Source: Pseudomonadota bacterium (lineage in GTDB: Bacteria > Pseudomonadota > Gammaproteobacteria > Steroidobacterales > Steroidobacteraceae). From it: a stretch of 64,000 bases of DNA. The stretch spans positions 497,501 through 561,500 of the forward strand of contig JADJBE010000001.1 of assembly GCA_016703895.1 (NCBI GenBank). Direction: 5' to 3'. Under the pieces are notes generated by a model. It saw nothing but the letters and a program-made list of their open reading frames with translations. It was not told the origin of the DNA and ran no database searches. Numbering within the stretch: the stretch's first letter is position 1; every line of letters starts with the position of its first letter. Shown piece by piece: positions 36,294 through 47,287 of this stretch. The position numbers and the translations under genes were made by a program.

Positions 36294-37433
36294 TCAGGGT
36301 TTGTTGGCAAGACACGCGGCGCGCGCGGCAACCGCCTGGTCGGGATGGTCTGCAAACAGTCCCGTCACGCCAGCCTGCAGCAGCGCGCAGATCTCGGACT
36401 CCATATCGCCTGACATGCCAGGCTCACTACCACGCCAAAGGTCGCGTGGTAGAAACTCGTTCTCAGCCCGCAGTGTCCAGACGTGCACACCCAACCCCGC
36501 CGCGCGAGCCCGCTCCGCAAGCCCCGTACTCGCGCCTCGTGAGCCATCCGCCTGGCGTGCCACGATCATTTCCTTGTAGGGCCCGATAGCATTGGCATAA
36601 TCAGCAATTTCCTTCAGACCCGTTGGCGACAACAGATCGACGTAGCGACGCGGATCCTGGGCGATCGTAAAGTCGTAGGGCTGGCCACTGGGCGCCATCA
36701 ACTGCACCAGTCGCAGCTTCGTTCGGCGTCGCAGCGCCTTGAGATTGCTCACTTCGAACGATTGGATATAGGCAGGATCGGCGGCAGACTTGAAGCCGTG
36801 ACGGCGCAGTGCACTGAGCAGTGCAGCATCGAACGTCAGGCCGAGACTCGCGAAGTAGCTCGGATGTTTGGTTTCCGGATACACACCGATGCGAGCCGGT
36901 GCTGGTACGCCGCGCTCGCGGGCGGCCGTCGCGCGCTGGTGGTCGGCCGCGCGCACCAGTTCTAACACCTCATCGAAGGTCGGAAGCACGAACATCCCAT
37001 CGAAGCGCGTATTGGCCACACGCAACAGCGGCAAACGCTCGCGGGCGCGCAGAGTCTTGAGCTCCGCCAACGTGAAGTCTTCAGTAAACCAACCCGTCTT
37101 CGACTCGCCATCGATAGTCTTGGTCGTACGTCGGTTCGCAAACGCCGGGCGCTGTGCGACATCGGTCGTATCGCCGATCTCATTCTCGTGGCGGGCGATC
37201 AACACCCCGTCTTTACTGATGACCAGATCCGGTTCGATGTAGTCGGCGCCTTGGTGTATCGCCACAAAATAGGCCGGCAGCGTGTGTTCCGGCAGGTAGC
37301 CACTCGCCCCACGGTGCGCGATCACGATGGCTGTGTCAGCGCCGAGTGCGGTCTTCTGTGTCAACATGAGACCTGTGCACGCCAACAAAATGGCACTGCA
37401 GCGCCAGAATGTGGCTTGTCCGATTCGGCCCAT
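36294..37433 (-). CDS. glpQ: Periplasmic glycerophosphodiester phosphodiesterase (GlpQ-like)
   Basis: A 379-residue precursor with a signal peptide (AILLACTGLMLTQKTALGA). GDPD motifs are plain: VIAHRGASGYLPEHTLPAY with the catalytic His and Arg, then DYIEPDLVISKDGVLIARHEN with the metal-ligand Glu/Asp and second catalytic His. C-terminal blocks IGPYKEMI and VHVWTLRAENEFLP complete the TIM barrel. It hydrolyses glycerophosphodiesters from phospholipid breakdown to glycerol-3-phosphate and an alcohol. Length and composition match secreted GlpQ. No glpT-like transporter is near. Confidence 0.93.
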   Translation of the reverse strand: MGRIGQATFWRCSAILLACTGLMLTQKTALGADTAIVIAHRGASGYLPEHTLPAYFVAIHQGADYIEPDLVISKDGVLIARHENEIGDTTDVAQRPAFANRRTTKTIDGESKTGWFTEDFTLAELKTLRARERLPLLRVANTRFDGMFVLPTFDEVLELVRAADHQRATAARERGVPAPARIGVYPETKHPSYFASLGLTFDAALLSALRRHGFKSAADPAYIQSFEVSNLKALRRRTKLRLVQLMAPSGQPYDFTIAQDPRRYVDLLSPTGLKEIADYANAIGPYKEMIVARQADGSRGASTGLAERARAAGLGVHVWTLRAENEFLPRDLWRGSEPGMSGDMESEICALLQAGVTGLFADHPDQAVAARAACLANKP

Positions 37434-37466
37434 GAACCTGTTGTAACAGACAAATATGAGTAGCGC

Positions 37467-38201
37467 ATGACGACTGAACTGACTTTGCCACGACAGCTTA
37501 CGGTCTGGCGCAACGGTTGTCTCGGTATGCTCGCAGCCTTGCTGACCGGATGTGGTGGCACACTGCCAGTCGCACCCGGCGAGTCCTTGGCCATCCCCTC
37601 ACTGGCAAACTTTTGCGCCGAACGGCAAGGCGCACTCACGAGCACGAGGCTGGCAGTCGCCAATGTCGTTCATGCGGACCGCGAGGCGTTCGTCCTGTCC
37701 AAACCTGGCGTGCGGCCACTTGAAACTCAACAGTACATTAGCTATAGCGACACTGCCGGCAAGCAACCGCAGATGGTCTCGTGCAAATTCAAGACAGCCG
37801 ATCATATTCGCGCCGAGTACGGCGCTACAGCCGCCGGTGAACCCACCTCCTGCGCCTACCTGAATCGACGGCTGCTCGACGCCGTCCTCGCAGGCTTCAC
37901 GCCGCGCGAGCGCCAGAAGCTCCGCTTTCGTGGCGGAACGGCGGTTCTCATCGAAGCCGACCAGATGGTCAGCGGCGGACCCGCGTGGCTGGAACCATTC
38001 GAGATGGTCAGCACGGATCTAGCCGGCACGTTGCGTATTCGCTCCAAGAGTATGCGCAACGATTGGAATGATCCCAAGCTAACCAACACTCCGCCGCAAT
38101 TCAAAGGCACTCTCTACTGCCATTTGATCGCGCCTGACCACCTGCGCCGTCTGTTGCTCGGCACGGCCACACCAGGACAGCCGCCAGCGGCCGCGCGTTA
38201 G
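37467..38201 (+). CDS. Putative lipoprotein of unknown function
   Basis: A 244-residue protein with an N-terminal hydrophobic segment ending in the lipobox LLTGCGG, so probably a lipoprotein. The mature part contains FCAERQGALTSTRLAVANVVH and ends with LYCHLIAPDHLRRLLLG; two central Cys could pair. I do not recognise the family. It diverges from the glycerophosphodiesterase and its end overlaps the convergent outer-membrane protein gene by 4 bp. Confidence 0.7.
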   Translation: MTTELTLPRQLTVWRNGCLGMLAALLTGCGGTLPVAPGESLAIPSLANFCAERQGALTSTRLAVANVVHADREAFVLSKPGVRPLETQQYISYSDTAGKQPQMVSCKFKTADHIRAEYGATAAGEPTSCAYLNRRLLDAVLAGFTPRERQKLRFRGGTAVLIEADQMVSGGPAWLEPFEMVSTDLAGTLRIRSKSMRNDWNDPKLTNTPPQFKGTLYCHLIAPDHLRRLLLGTATPGQPPAAAR

Positions 38202-40360
38202 AAACGAAACGTGTAGTTGAACTTCAGCGTTGTCTCGGCGAAGACCGGCTTGAAGCCACCATCGAAGTCCTCGCGCCAGTCGTAGTTGAATACCAGATAG
38301 GCCGCTTGTCCCAACGCCGGCAACCAGCGCAAACGACTGTTGACGCCAAGCCGGCCGCTGAAGTTGTCGTACTGCGCCACGTTCAACCAGGCCCAATTCA
38401 CGTTGAAGGCGACATTGGCACTCAGTGAATAGATGCGCGCGGTGTAGCGACCGCTCGGCACATCCAGGGCGTTGGTCTGATACTGCGCATTGAGAAACAA
38501 GTGCTCGTTAGGCCGATACTGCAATCCGAGCCGCGTGTCGAATCGGCTGCCACCGAGGAAGTCGCCGCCTTCAAATTCCACACTCGGCGCCAGACGCCGA
38601 AAGCCCGCGCCCACGTACTTCACTCGCCAGCGCTCGTAGGAATAGTCGCCGGGTGCGACCACCAGACCACCGGGCAATAAGAAGTCCCGTGTTAGCGACT
38701 CCCGCTCGTGCACTGCCTCGAGGGTCAGCAGATCACCGCTGCGCGACTCAAGCGTCAACGGGGTCAGTGTGACGTATCTCGATTGCAGTTGGTTGTTGCG
38801 GTCGGTGACTTCGCGGGCGTCGACACCGGCGAGCCAGCTACGCCACCGAGTCGAATCGAATCGATGCCGATGTTTCAGTAGCAAATCATACTGACGAATA
38901 CCGGTACGATTGACGAAGCCCAGTGCCGGCCGGAAATTCTCCTGAATTTCCTGCGCTCCGACCAGGCCGTTCCAGCGGTCGTTAGGATAGCCCAGCAGCA
39001 CACCAAAGGCGGCGTCATCGCCATCCAGCCCGGTGCTATGGGACTGTTGCGCCCAGCCGATCGCCTCGACGATCGGACCACCGCTCCGCAAGCGATCTCG
39101 CAGGGTGAAATCCACACCTACGACGGTGTTGTCGCGGTTCGACTGCGGATCGCCCGAGGTTACGATGGCGCCGACAGTCGACTGCTCAAAAACATTGGCG
39201 TAGCCGCGTGCCACCAGCAGATCCTTTGCCTCGATATCGGCGTATGCTTCTTGTCGCACGGCCAACGCACCGACGGCATACCGACCAACACGACCCGTTA
39301 ACTTGGCGCCCACGTCGAGATCGATCGGCTGGCCAGCCGCCGACAAACCGATATTGCGCGAGAAGAACGGTCGCCCGTTCTGCGCTAAGCCCGCAAACTC
39401 GAACACCTCCGCGTCGTCCAGAAAGAAGTCGCGCTTCTCCGGGAAGAACTGTGAGAAACGTGTCAGATTGACTTGTCGGTCGTCGACTTCGGTGGCCGAA
39501 AAATCGGTATTGATGGTGACCGCGGCGCGCAACGCAGGTGTGATGCGCCAGAACGCATCGAGAGACGGTTTGGACACGGTCGTCGTGTCATCCTCAACTA
39601 ATCGCGAGCGCGTCGTTAGTGCATAGGATGGTACGACATCGATACCTCGACCTTGACGCATGCCGGTCAAGCCCGTGATCTCGCCCGCCAGATCGAAGGT
39701 GATCTGGCGATCTCGGTGTGACCACGCGATCTCCTCGTTCTTGCGCCGAATCGAGCGCAGCAGGTTGATGCCCCAGGTGTCCGTGTCGCGGTTGAAGGAG
39801 ATAGTCTTGAACGGCAACACAACCTCGGCCGTCCAGCCGTCGGCATCGACCTGCGCAGCACCGTCCCAGATGCCATCCCAATCCATGTTGAAGGCCAGCC
39901 CCCCGAGCCCCAGACCGTCACGCTGCACGCCGTTGGCGTTCACGTAGAAAATGTAGCCGGTGCGTTTGTTGTTAAAACTGTCGAGCAAAATCTCGAAATA
40001 GTCATCGTTGATGACTGACTGCCCTTGCACCAGCTGCGATCGCTTGATGGCGGACGGCTCCCGGTCCGCGAATTTCGCCGCGATGTACAAAGCATCGTCG
40101 TCGTACATCAACCAGAATTCAGTCTGCTCACTAGGCGGTGTACTGTCTTGCGGCAAGTACTGCGTCGCGTCGGTGAGCCGCAACGCGGCTTGCCAGGCAG
40201 CAGCGTCGAGTCTGCCGTCGACAACAACCGGGCCACTGGTGCGCGGAATGGTCACAGACTTGCGTGGCGAATCGACGCGCGGCTCGTCAGCGTTCGCAAA
40301 CGCCCCGACGACCAGCGTCAGCATAGTCGCGAGTACCACTCGCCAGCGCGCATCACACAT
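38198..40360 (-). CDS. DUF5916 outer-membrane protein with N-terminal CBM9-like domain
   Basis: About 720 residues from the ATG at 40360. The frame continues upstream to 40540 but there overlaps the ASCH gene, and the 40360 start precedes a signal peptide (VVLATMLTLVVGAFANADE). Residues 30-230 form a carbohydrate-binding-like domain (VVDGRLDAAAWQ, EFWLMYDDDALYIAAKF, WTAEVVLPFKTI). The rest is the DUF5916 beta-barrel, with QFFPEKRDFFLDDAEVF, many alternating strands and a terminal Phe (FNYTFRF), as in outer-membrane proteins. Substrate unknown. The gene lies 13 bp after the ASCH gene on the same strand. Confidence 0.88.
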   Translation of the reverse strand: MCDARWRVVLATMLTLVVGAFANADEPRVDSPRKSVTIPRTSGPVVVDGRLDAAAWQAALRLTDATQYLPQDSTPPSEQTEFWLMYDDDALYIAAKFADREPSAIKRSQLVQGQSVINDDYFEILLDSFNNKRTGYIFYVNANGVQRDGLGLGGLAFNMDWDGIWDGAAQVDADGWTAEVVLPFKTISFNRDTDTWGINLLRSIRRKNEEIAWSHRDRQITFDLAGEITGLTGMRQGRGIDVVPSYALTTRSRLVEDDTTTVSKPSLDAFWRITPALRAAVTINTDFSATEVDDRQVNLTRFSQFFPEKRDFFLDDAEVFEFAGLAQNGRPFFSRNIGLSAAGQPIDLDVGAKLTGRVGRYAVGALAVRQEAYADIEAKDLLVARGYANVFEQSTVGAIVTSGDPQSNRDNTVVGVDFTLRDRLRSGGPIVEAIGWAQQSHSTGLDGDDAAFGVLLGYPNDRWNGLVGAQEIQENFRPALGFVNRTGIRQYDLLLKHRHRFDSTRWRSWLAGVDAREVTDRNNQLQSRYVTLTPLTLESRSGDLLTLEAVHERESLTRDFLLPGGLVVAPGDYSYERWRVKYVGAGFRRLAPSVEFEGGDFLGGSRFDTRLGLQYRPNEHLFLNAQYQTNALDVPSGRYTARIYSLSANVAFNVNWAWLNVAQYDNFSGRLGVNSRLRWLPALGQAAYLVFNYDWREDFDGGFKPVFAETTLKFNYTFRF

Positions 40361-40373
40361 CAGTCGCTTAGCC

Positions 40374-40843
40374 CTAGCGATCGCGCGGAAACAGCAACTC
40401 GAAGCGCTGGAAAATGACCGGCATAGTCTCGCTGGGCTCACGGCCTTGGGCACGCAAGATCGCACCCCAGTAGTCCCAGTGGATCTTGCGCCAGACCGCC
40501 ACTGTTCGCGCCGCCGGACCTTCAACCTGCACGTGTTCATCGTTGATGCCGGTAAACTGAACCTGTTCGATTGCTGTCACTCGATAGAGCAAGGCAGGCT
40601 CGCCATCGAAGTTGGTGATGACATAGTAATCGCCAACCTGCGGTATCGCGTCAGGCTGGCCGTCGAACTCCGCGGCCAGAGAGAACGTGCCCGTCTTCTC
40701 ACCACTCAGGATCAGCCCGATGATCGCGTCGCCGACCGCGCGGGAGCTACTGTACGTGCGGATCTTGTAGCGGCCAATGTTCTCTTGCGGCAGTGCTGCG
40801 CGGGCATGTGCCACAAACGCCTCGACCACCGGCGTACTCGCGC

Positions 40844-40847
<4 letters not shown>
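40374..40847 (-). CDS. ASCH domain protein
   Basis: A 157-residue cytoplasmic protein. The ASCH fold is indicated by VGDAIIGLILSGEKTGTFSLA, then QVGDYYVITNFDGEPALLYRVTAIEQVQF and WDYWGAILRAQGREPSETMPVIFQRFELLF. ASCH proteins resemble RNA-binding PUA domains, and some are nucleoside or N4-acetylcytidine amidohydrolases (YqfB group). Which applies is not clear. Its ATG overlaps the acs stop by 4 bp, so it is co-translated with acetyl-CoA synthetase, a conspicuous pairing. Confidence 0.85.
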
Positions 40848-42841
<1,994 letters not shown>

Positions 42842-43193
42842 GGTATTCCGCTGGTGGTTTCTTGAGAGAATACCCGACAACGGCCCGCATCTGAACAGGC
42901 CGCGGGAATTAAGTAAGGCGACAGGACCACCCCGCCGGCTGCGCCGCGCAGCCGCGCAGCCGCGCCAGCCAAGTCTCGTGCCTACCCGAATCGTTTCTAA
43001 TCAATGATAACTACTGACTACTAACACTAGCACCAGTGCGATTGGGTACTCTGGCGTCGGGGAAAACGCAAGATCTAAATGACGGCCAAACGCGAAAATC
43101 CTTGCAGGCCTGAGCTACATCAACCGGGTTTGGACAAAGCCTGGACAGGCCGCCTTGGCGCAAAATCCCAGGAGTCATTTCTATTATGTGTCA

Positions 43194-43212
43194 GAGAGAA
43201 CATCGTTCTCTC
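43194..43212. promoter_or_regulatory. Perfect 8-bp inverted repeat upstream of the CHAT locus
   Basis: GAGAGAAC-ATC-GTTCTCTC forms a perfect 8-bp stem with a 3-base loop, or an 19-bp operator. It lies 160 bp upstream of the CHAT start and has no T-run after it, so a terminator is unlikely. Binding by a regulator of the downstream locus is a reasonable guess only. Confidence 0.5.
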
Positions 43213-43290
43213 ACCCCGAATGCAACGCAAAACCTCACAAAGCCTGCAGACTGCCAGTTAACGCCGTCACGCGCTTTCCCTGATTGCGGT

Positions 43291-43309
43291 GTTGCACTAC
43301 GCCTGCAAC
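43291..43309. promoter_or_regulatory. Second inverted repeat upstream of the CHAT locus
   Basis: GTTGCA-N7-TGCAAC is a perfect 6-bp inverted repeat 64 bp before the CHAT GTG start, in the position expected for a promoter or operator. Its ligand is unknown and chance occurrence cannot be excluded. Confidence 0.35.
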
Positions 43310-43372
43310 TATGTCGCATCTTCTTAGTGCAAAGCCGAACTTTGGCCAGACAGCGACTCGATCCGAACCACA

Positions 43373-46300
43373 GTGTCTCGACATCACAATCTCTTGATTC
43401 GCGCGCGCCATGGAGCGGCCCTCGCGGGCTGCGGGTTGCTTGTGCTCGTGTCTGCGTGCAGCCGTTCGGCGCGTGAGGTTGAAATAATTCTGCCCGAGAC
43501 CCGGTTTGAGATCACTGCAGGCACGCCGGCGGTGATTGAACGCGCACTAGCGGCAGGCGCCTACTCGTTGACGGTTACTGAAGACTTGCTTGATGTCGAA
43601 ACGTCCTTAACCGTCGGCGACCAGACAACCACAGTTCACGATCCCATCGAGCGCCACGGGAAGCAGATCGTTTACTTGAACTTGCCAGCGCCTGCGACGA
43701 TCAGACTTGAAGTGTCGAGTACCGATCACCGCAGCAAAGTTGGCGTTGCACAGATCGAATTCGCGCGCTGGTCGCGCACGGCTGATGCGGCTCAATCACA
43801 GTCAGAACAAGGCGATAGCCGTTACAGCGCTGCGCTTGTCGCGCAGAGTCAAGAACACGACGCACTTTCCAGCGCTGCCGCTCTTGCGCTCCATGAAGCG
43901 GCTGACCACTACCGACGCGCGGGCGATCGCCATGCCGAGCGCCTGGTGAATTACATTCGCGGCAGGTATGCCTATCTCGTTAGCAGCGATTGGCAAGCGG
44001 CGGAGAAATTCGCGCGTGCGGCAAAGGATCTGGCGAACCAGAGCAATGATGCTGTGGCTGCGGCACGTGCTGACGTCCTGACAGCCTCGGCACGTATCGA
44101 GCGCGCGAATGAACTGGCCGGGCCTGACGTCAAGGCTGAGCGGGCCAAGTTACTCGACTCGTCCAATTCGCTGCTCGTCGCCAGCACCAAGATATTTGCT
44201 GACGCTCGTCTGCCGATCGACCAAGTCGCCGCACTGACTTTTCAAGGGGTCGGTCAGTGGGCTGCCCAGAACGCGGACGAAGCTCGCGCCACCTTCGTCG
44301 CTGCAGTTGCAATCGCACGCGCAAGCAACGACGCGTTCTCGGAGGCGCGAGCGCTTGGCAACCTCGCCTGGCTCGACTATGAGCGCGCTGACATTCGCTC
44401 AGCCGCAGACGAATACAGTCGGCTACTGGACCTGATCGAAAAGGAGCGCCAGCCAGACCTATACGCCTCGACACTGGGGAACTATGCCAATTGCCTGACG
44501 ATGCTCGGGGACTTTGATCGACCACTTCAGCTTCACACCGAAGCGCTAAGGTTGTTCGTGTCCCGCGGCGATGATGCGCTACGTGCCAAAGCGCTTCTCT
44601 CGATCGGTGACTTGCTTCTTCGAATGGGAAGTACAAGACGAGCGCTAGAGACACTGGAAACAAGTCTGCCAATACTGCGTGTATTGAAAGACCAGACTGG
44701 CATCGATTCTGCGCTCGCCTCTGCGGGTCGCGCCGCCGGTGCGTTGGGTGATCACGAACGTGCCTTGAGTTTTCATCAGGAGTTGCTGGACAGAAATCGC
44801 GGTCCGAGAATGAACGCGCTCGCGCGAGTACTAATGGCTGGCGACCTGCGAGAGCTAAAGAAATATGGCCGGGCCGCAAGTGAGCTAAAACTTGCTCTTG
44901 CCGGCGCGACCGAACTCACACGCGCGAACGCTTTGGTTGAGTCCGGCAAGTTGGGCTTGGCACGTCGAGAATTGCGCGCGGCAGCAGATGATCTGTTAGC
45001 GGCAGATAGACTCTACGCGGATCTCGGTTTGGACTTTCCACGGATCGCTGCAAACACGGCGCTTGCGCGTGTGCGTCTTACGGCCGGCGACCGAAACGAG
45101 ACGTTAGCGGCTGCCGACAAGGCAATAGAGTTAATCAGATTGGTGCGTATGCAATCAGCGAGTGCTGAGCTACGAGCGAATTTTATCGCTGATCAGTACG
45201 CCCCCTATGAAATCAAGATTCAAGCGCAACTCAGCGAATCTACTGCGGTCGGTAGCTGGAACGCACTGCTGACTGCGGAATCAGTCCGAGCGCGCCTATT
45301 GAAAGAGTGGACAACGCGCCCTGTCGCAGCTCAACAAGCCGAGTATTCCGAGACTGAGCGGCTGCTGGATCAGTTGAGCGCGCAGCAAGTCCGGCTCGAG
45401 TCGCAATTGCAAACGGTTCGAGCGACCGATTCGCAATCATTGCGCTTACGCAGAGACATTGTGGAAACCCGCGCGCGTTTTGACGCGCTGTCACAGCGTC
45501 CGGACGACAGCGCGAAATTGCTCGCTGGCGGGGTTGAACCGAAATTTTCACTAGCTGACATTCAGGCCCAGCTAGACGCGCGGGCAGCGATCCTCTACTT
45601 CTTCGTGGGCGAGGAATCATCCATCGCCTGGCGCATCACAGCCCACGACCTACGGCAGTTCAAACTGCCTGGCAGGGCTGTGCTGGCTGCGGCGACCGAG
45701 CATCTAGCTGACTCACTCGAGCGGCCGAGTGCTGCCGCGGGACAGAAGAAGTCATTTGGAGCAGACAACGCCGCGATTCGACAGTTAGGGCTGCTGGCCG
45801 AGGACCTCGAGCCAGGGCGGCTATTTGTATTTCCGGACGGGCCACTCAACTCCCTGCCGTTCGTTGCCCTGAGTACCAAGCCAAGTTCGCGTGATACGGC
45901 GCTTTGGCTGGATCGTTTTACGGTTAGCTACGCGCCATCACTGGCGTTGGCTATGCAGTCCCGTCGTAGCACCAAGGCTACTACTCACCAACTCGTGGCA
46001 GTGGTTGCCGACCCCATCTATGCGGCCGACGATAGTCGGCTAGCAACTTCCCTCGCAAACAATGCAAGTTCAGGCGCCAGTTTGCGCGGCTCGACTGCCG
46101 AGCGATTCGTTCGACTACCCTACTCGGCTATCGAGGCCGCTGCTGTGGCGAGTGCGTTTCAATCGAGTCAAGTAATCAGCCTCACTGGATTTGACGCAGA
46201 TGTCGCGCGCGTAAGCAGACTGCCATTCGACCAGCTTGCTGTGTTACACGTCGCCACGCATGCGATCGCACGGCCGGACTCGCCAGGATTATCGGCCCTC

Positions 46301-46687
46301 TATTTGAGCAAGTATCTGCCCGACGGATCTGGCACTCCGAAAAACTCGATTTCGAGCGACGAGATCGTTCGCATGGGCATGCGCGGGGATCTGGTTGTGC
46401 TCAGCGCTTGCTCGACTGGGGATGGCAGCAAGCTAAGCGGCGAAGGCGTCCTCGGACTCACCCACAGCCTGCTCTCGAACGGCTCCGGCGAAGTGGTGGC
46501 CTCGCTCTGGCCCGTCCAGGACTCGCTGACTGCACAGCTAATGAGTCAATTCTACCAGTCATTTGGCGAAAGCAACGACGCCGCCGCGGCGCTGCAAAAC
46601 GCGCAACGACAGGTACGTGACTCAATCGGTTTATCAAGCGCCCCAGTTTGGGCGAGCTTCATTGTTAGAGCCAATAGATTGAAATGA
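43373..46687 (+). CDS. TPR-CHAT caspase-like lipoprotein
   Basis: A 1104-residue protein starting at GTG with a lipoprotein signal (LAGCGLLVLVSACS). After a beta-rich domain (about 35-130) comes a long helical region with tetratricopeptide-like repeats (about 150-600), then a C-terminal CHAT domain (about 780-1104). Both catalytic residues of the caspase-like fold are present: His 963 in HVATHA and Cys 1013 in LSACSTGDG, with EGVLGLTHSLL and VVASLWPVQD as usual. So it should be an active periplasmic or outer-membrane-attached cysteine protease gated by its repeats. It leads a co-directional set with a small secreted protein, a subtilase, an ECF sigma and an anti-sigma-like protein. Codon use looks less GC-biased than in neighbouring housekeeping genes. 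Confidence 0.9.
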   Translation: MSRHHNLLIRARHGAALAGCGLLVLVSACSRSAREVEIILPETRFEITAGTPAVIERALAAGAYSLTVTEDLLDVETSLTVGDQTTTVHDPIERHGKQIVYLNLPAPATIRLEVSSTDHRSKVGVAQIEFARWSRTADAAQSQSEQGDSRYSAALVAQSQEHDALSSAAALALHEAADHYRRAGDRHAERLVNYIRGRYAYLVSSDWQAAEKFARAAKDLANQSNDAVAAARADVLTASARIERANELAGPDVKAERAKLLDSSNSLLVASTKIFADARLPIDQVAALTFQGVGQWAAQNADEARATFVAAVAIARASNDAFSEARALGNLAWLDYERADIRSAADEYSRLLDLIEKERQPDLYASTLGNYANCLTMLGDFDRPLQLHTEALRLFVSRGDDALRAKALLSIGDLLLRMGSTRRALETLETSLPILRVLKDQTGIDSALASAGRAAGALGDHERALSFHQELLDRNRGPRMNALARVLMAGDLRELKKYGRAASELKLALAGATELTRANALVESGKLGLARRELRAAADDLLAADRLYADLGLDFPRIAANTALARVRLTAGDRNETLAAADKAIELIRLVRMQSASAELRANFIADQYAPYEIKIQAQLSESTAVGSWNALLTAESVRARLLKEWTTRPVAAQQAEYSETERLLDQLSAQQVRLESQLQTVRATDSQSLRLRRDIVETRARFDALSQRPDDSAKLLAGGVEPKFSLADIQAQLDARAAILYFFVGEESSIAWRITAHDLRQFKLPGRAVLAAATEHLADSLERPSAAAGQKKSFGADNAAIRQLGLLAEDLEPGRLFVFPDGPLNSLPFVALSTKPSSRDTALWLDRFTVSYAPSLALAMQSRRSTKATTHQLVAVVADPIYAADDSRLATSLANNASSGASLRGSTAERFVRLPYSAIEAAAVASAFQSSQVISLTGFDADVARVSRLPFDQLAVLHVATHAIARPDSPGLSALYLSKYLPDGSGTPKNSISSDEIVRMGMRGDLVVLSACSTGDGSKLSGEGVLGLTHSLLSNGSGEVVASLWPVQDSLTAQLMSQFYQSFGESNDAAAALQNAQRQVRDSIGLSSAPVWASFIVRANRLK

Positions 46688-46708
46688 ATTTTTGAAGGAG
46701 GAGAGACC

Positions 46709-47261
46709 ATGAAATCAAGATTGAATTGGGCTGTGATGGTGATCACAGCGTTTACGCTATCAACCATAGGCATAGGTTCGTCATTTGCGGGCGGCGTCGA
46801 CAAGGAAGCAACGGCCTGGCTGGGGTCCGAGGCAACCATTGAGTCGTCCGGAGCAGATCGACCACGTTCCGCAGGGCGGCAAGCTGACGCTGATCTACGA
46901 TTCTGAAGACGATGTTTATCGCGCATGTGCGCGTGCTAGCAGCAAGCAGCGCGGATCCTGGAAGGCAGACTGGGCAGCACCCTGTGCTGTGACACTGAAC
47001 TTCGTACGCGGCTCCCGCTATTGCACGCTAAGCGATGTGAAAGCTGGCAACGCTGAAGTTTTGTCGGGCTGCCATCGACTGCGGAGCCGCGAGGTGGCGA
47101 TGCACGCCTCGACTGTCAAGGGCGGCATGGAGTTGCACGACATGATCGTGTTTCTGATAGAGGCCACAACCAAGGACCGCAAAGCCGAGCTAGCCATCTT
47201 GCTGGACTCGCCATCCCGAGTGACACACAACGGCATCATCCACGGCACCATCTTTCCTTGA
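46709..47261 (+). pseudogene. Small secreted protein downstream of CHAT gene, frameshifted
   Basis: An exceptionally good ribosome site (GAAGGAGG, 46694-46701) precedes an ATG at 46709 and a signal peptide (VMVITAFTLSTIGIGSSFAGG). The frame then fails near 46845. Removing one base there joins ATIESPEQIDHVPQGGKLTL and continues to 47261, giving about 183 residues. The mature part contains YDSEDDVYRACARAS and several Cys (PCAVTL, RYCTLSD, SGCHRL) that could form disulfides. I do not recognise a family. The strong start signal and position between CHAT and subtilase genes suggest a substrate or partner of these proteases (inference). Confidence 0.65.
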
Positions 47262-47287
47262 GCACCGTCTTTAGCTCATGAAGTCGG

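Larger units (their letters stand above)
42842..43372. other. 531-bp divergent intergenic region between acs and the CHAT gene
   Basis: No convincing gene lies here; short frames such as 43079-43261 have no ribosome site or homologous look. It holds a strong GC hairpin (CGGCTGCG-CCG-CGCAGCCG, 42936-42954) with adjoining GCAGCCGC repeats on the acs side. A markedly AT-richer stretch lies around 42990-43040, and two inverted repeats sit nearer the CHAT gene (listed separately). Promoters of both flanking genes must be here, but I could not identify a clear -10/-35 pair. Confidence 0.6.

Noticed and set aside
42936..42954. GC hairpin near acs as an intrinsic terminator
   Set aside because: No T-run follows on either strand, and it lies upstream, not downstream, of both flanking genes.
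43079..43261. Short 60-codon frame upstream of the CHAT gene
   Set aside because: No ribosome site, no recognisable protein features and normal chance length for this DNA.
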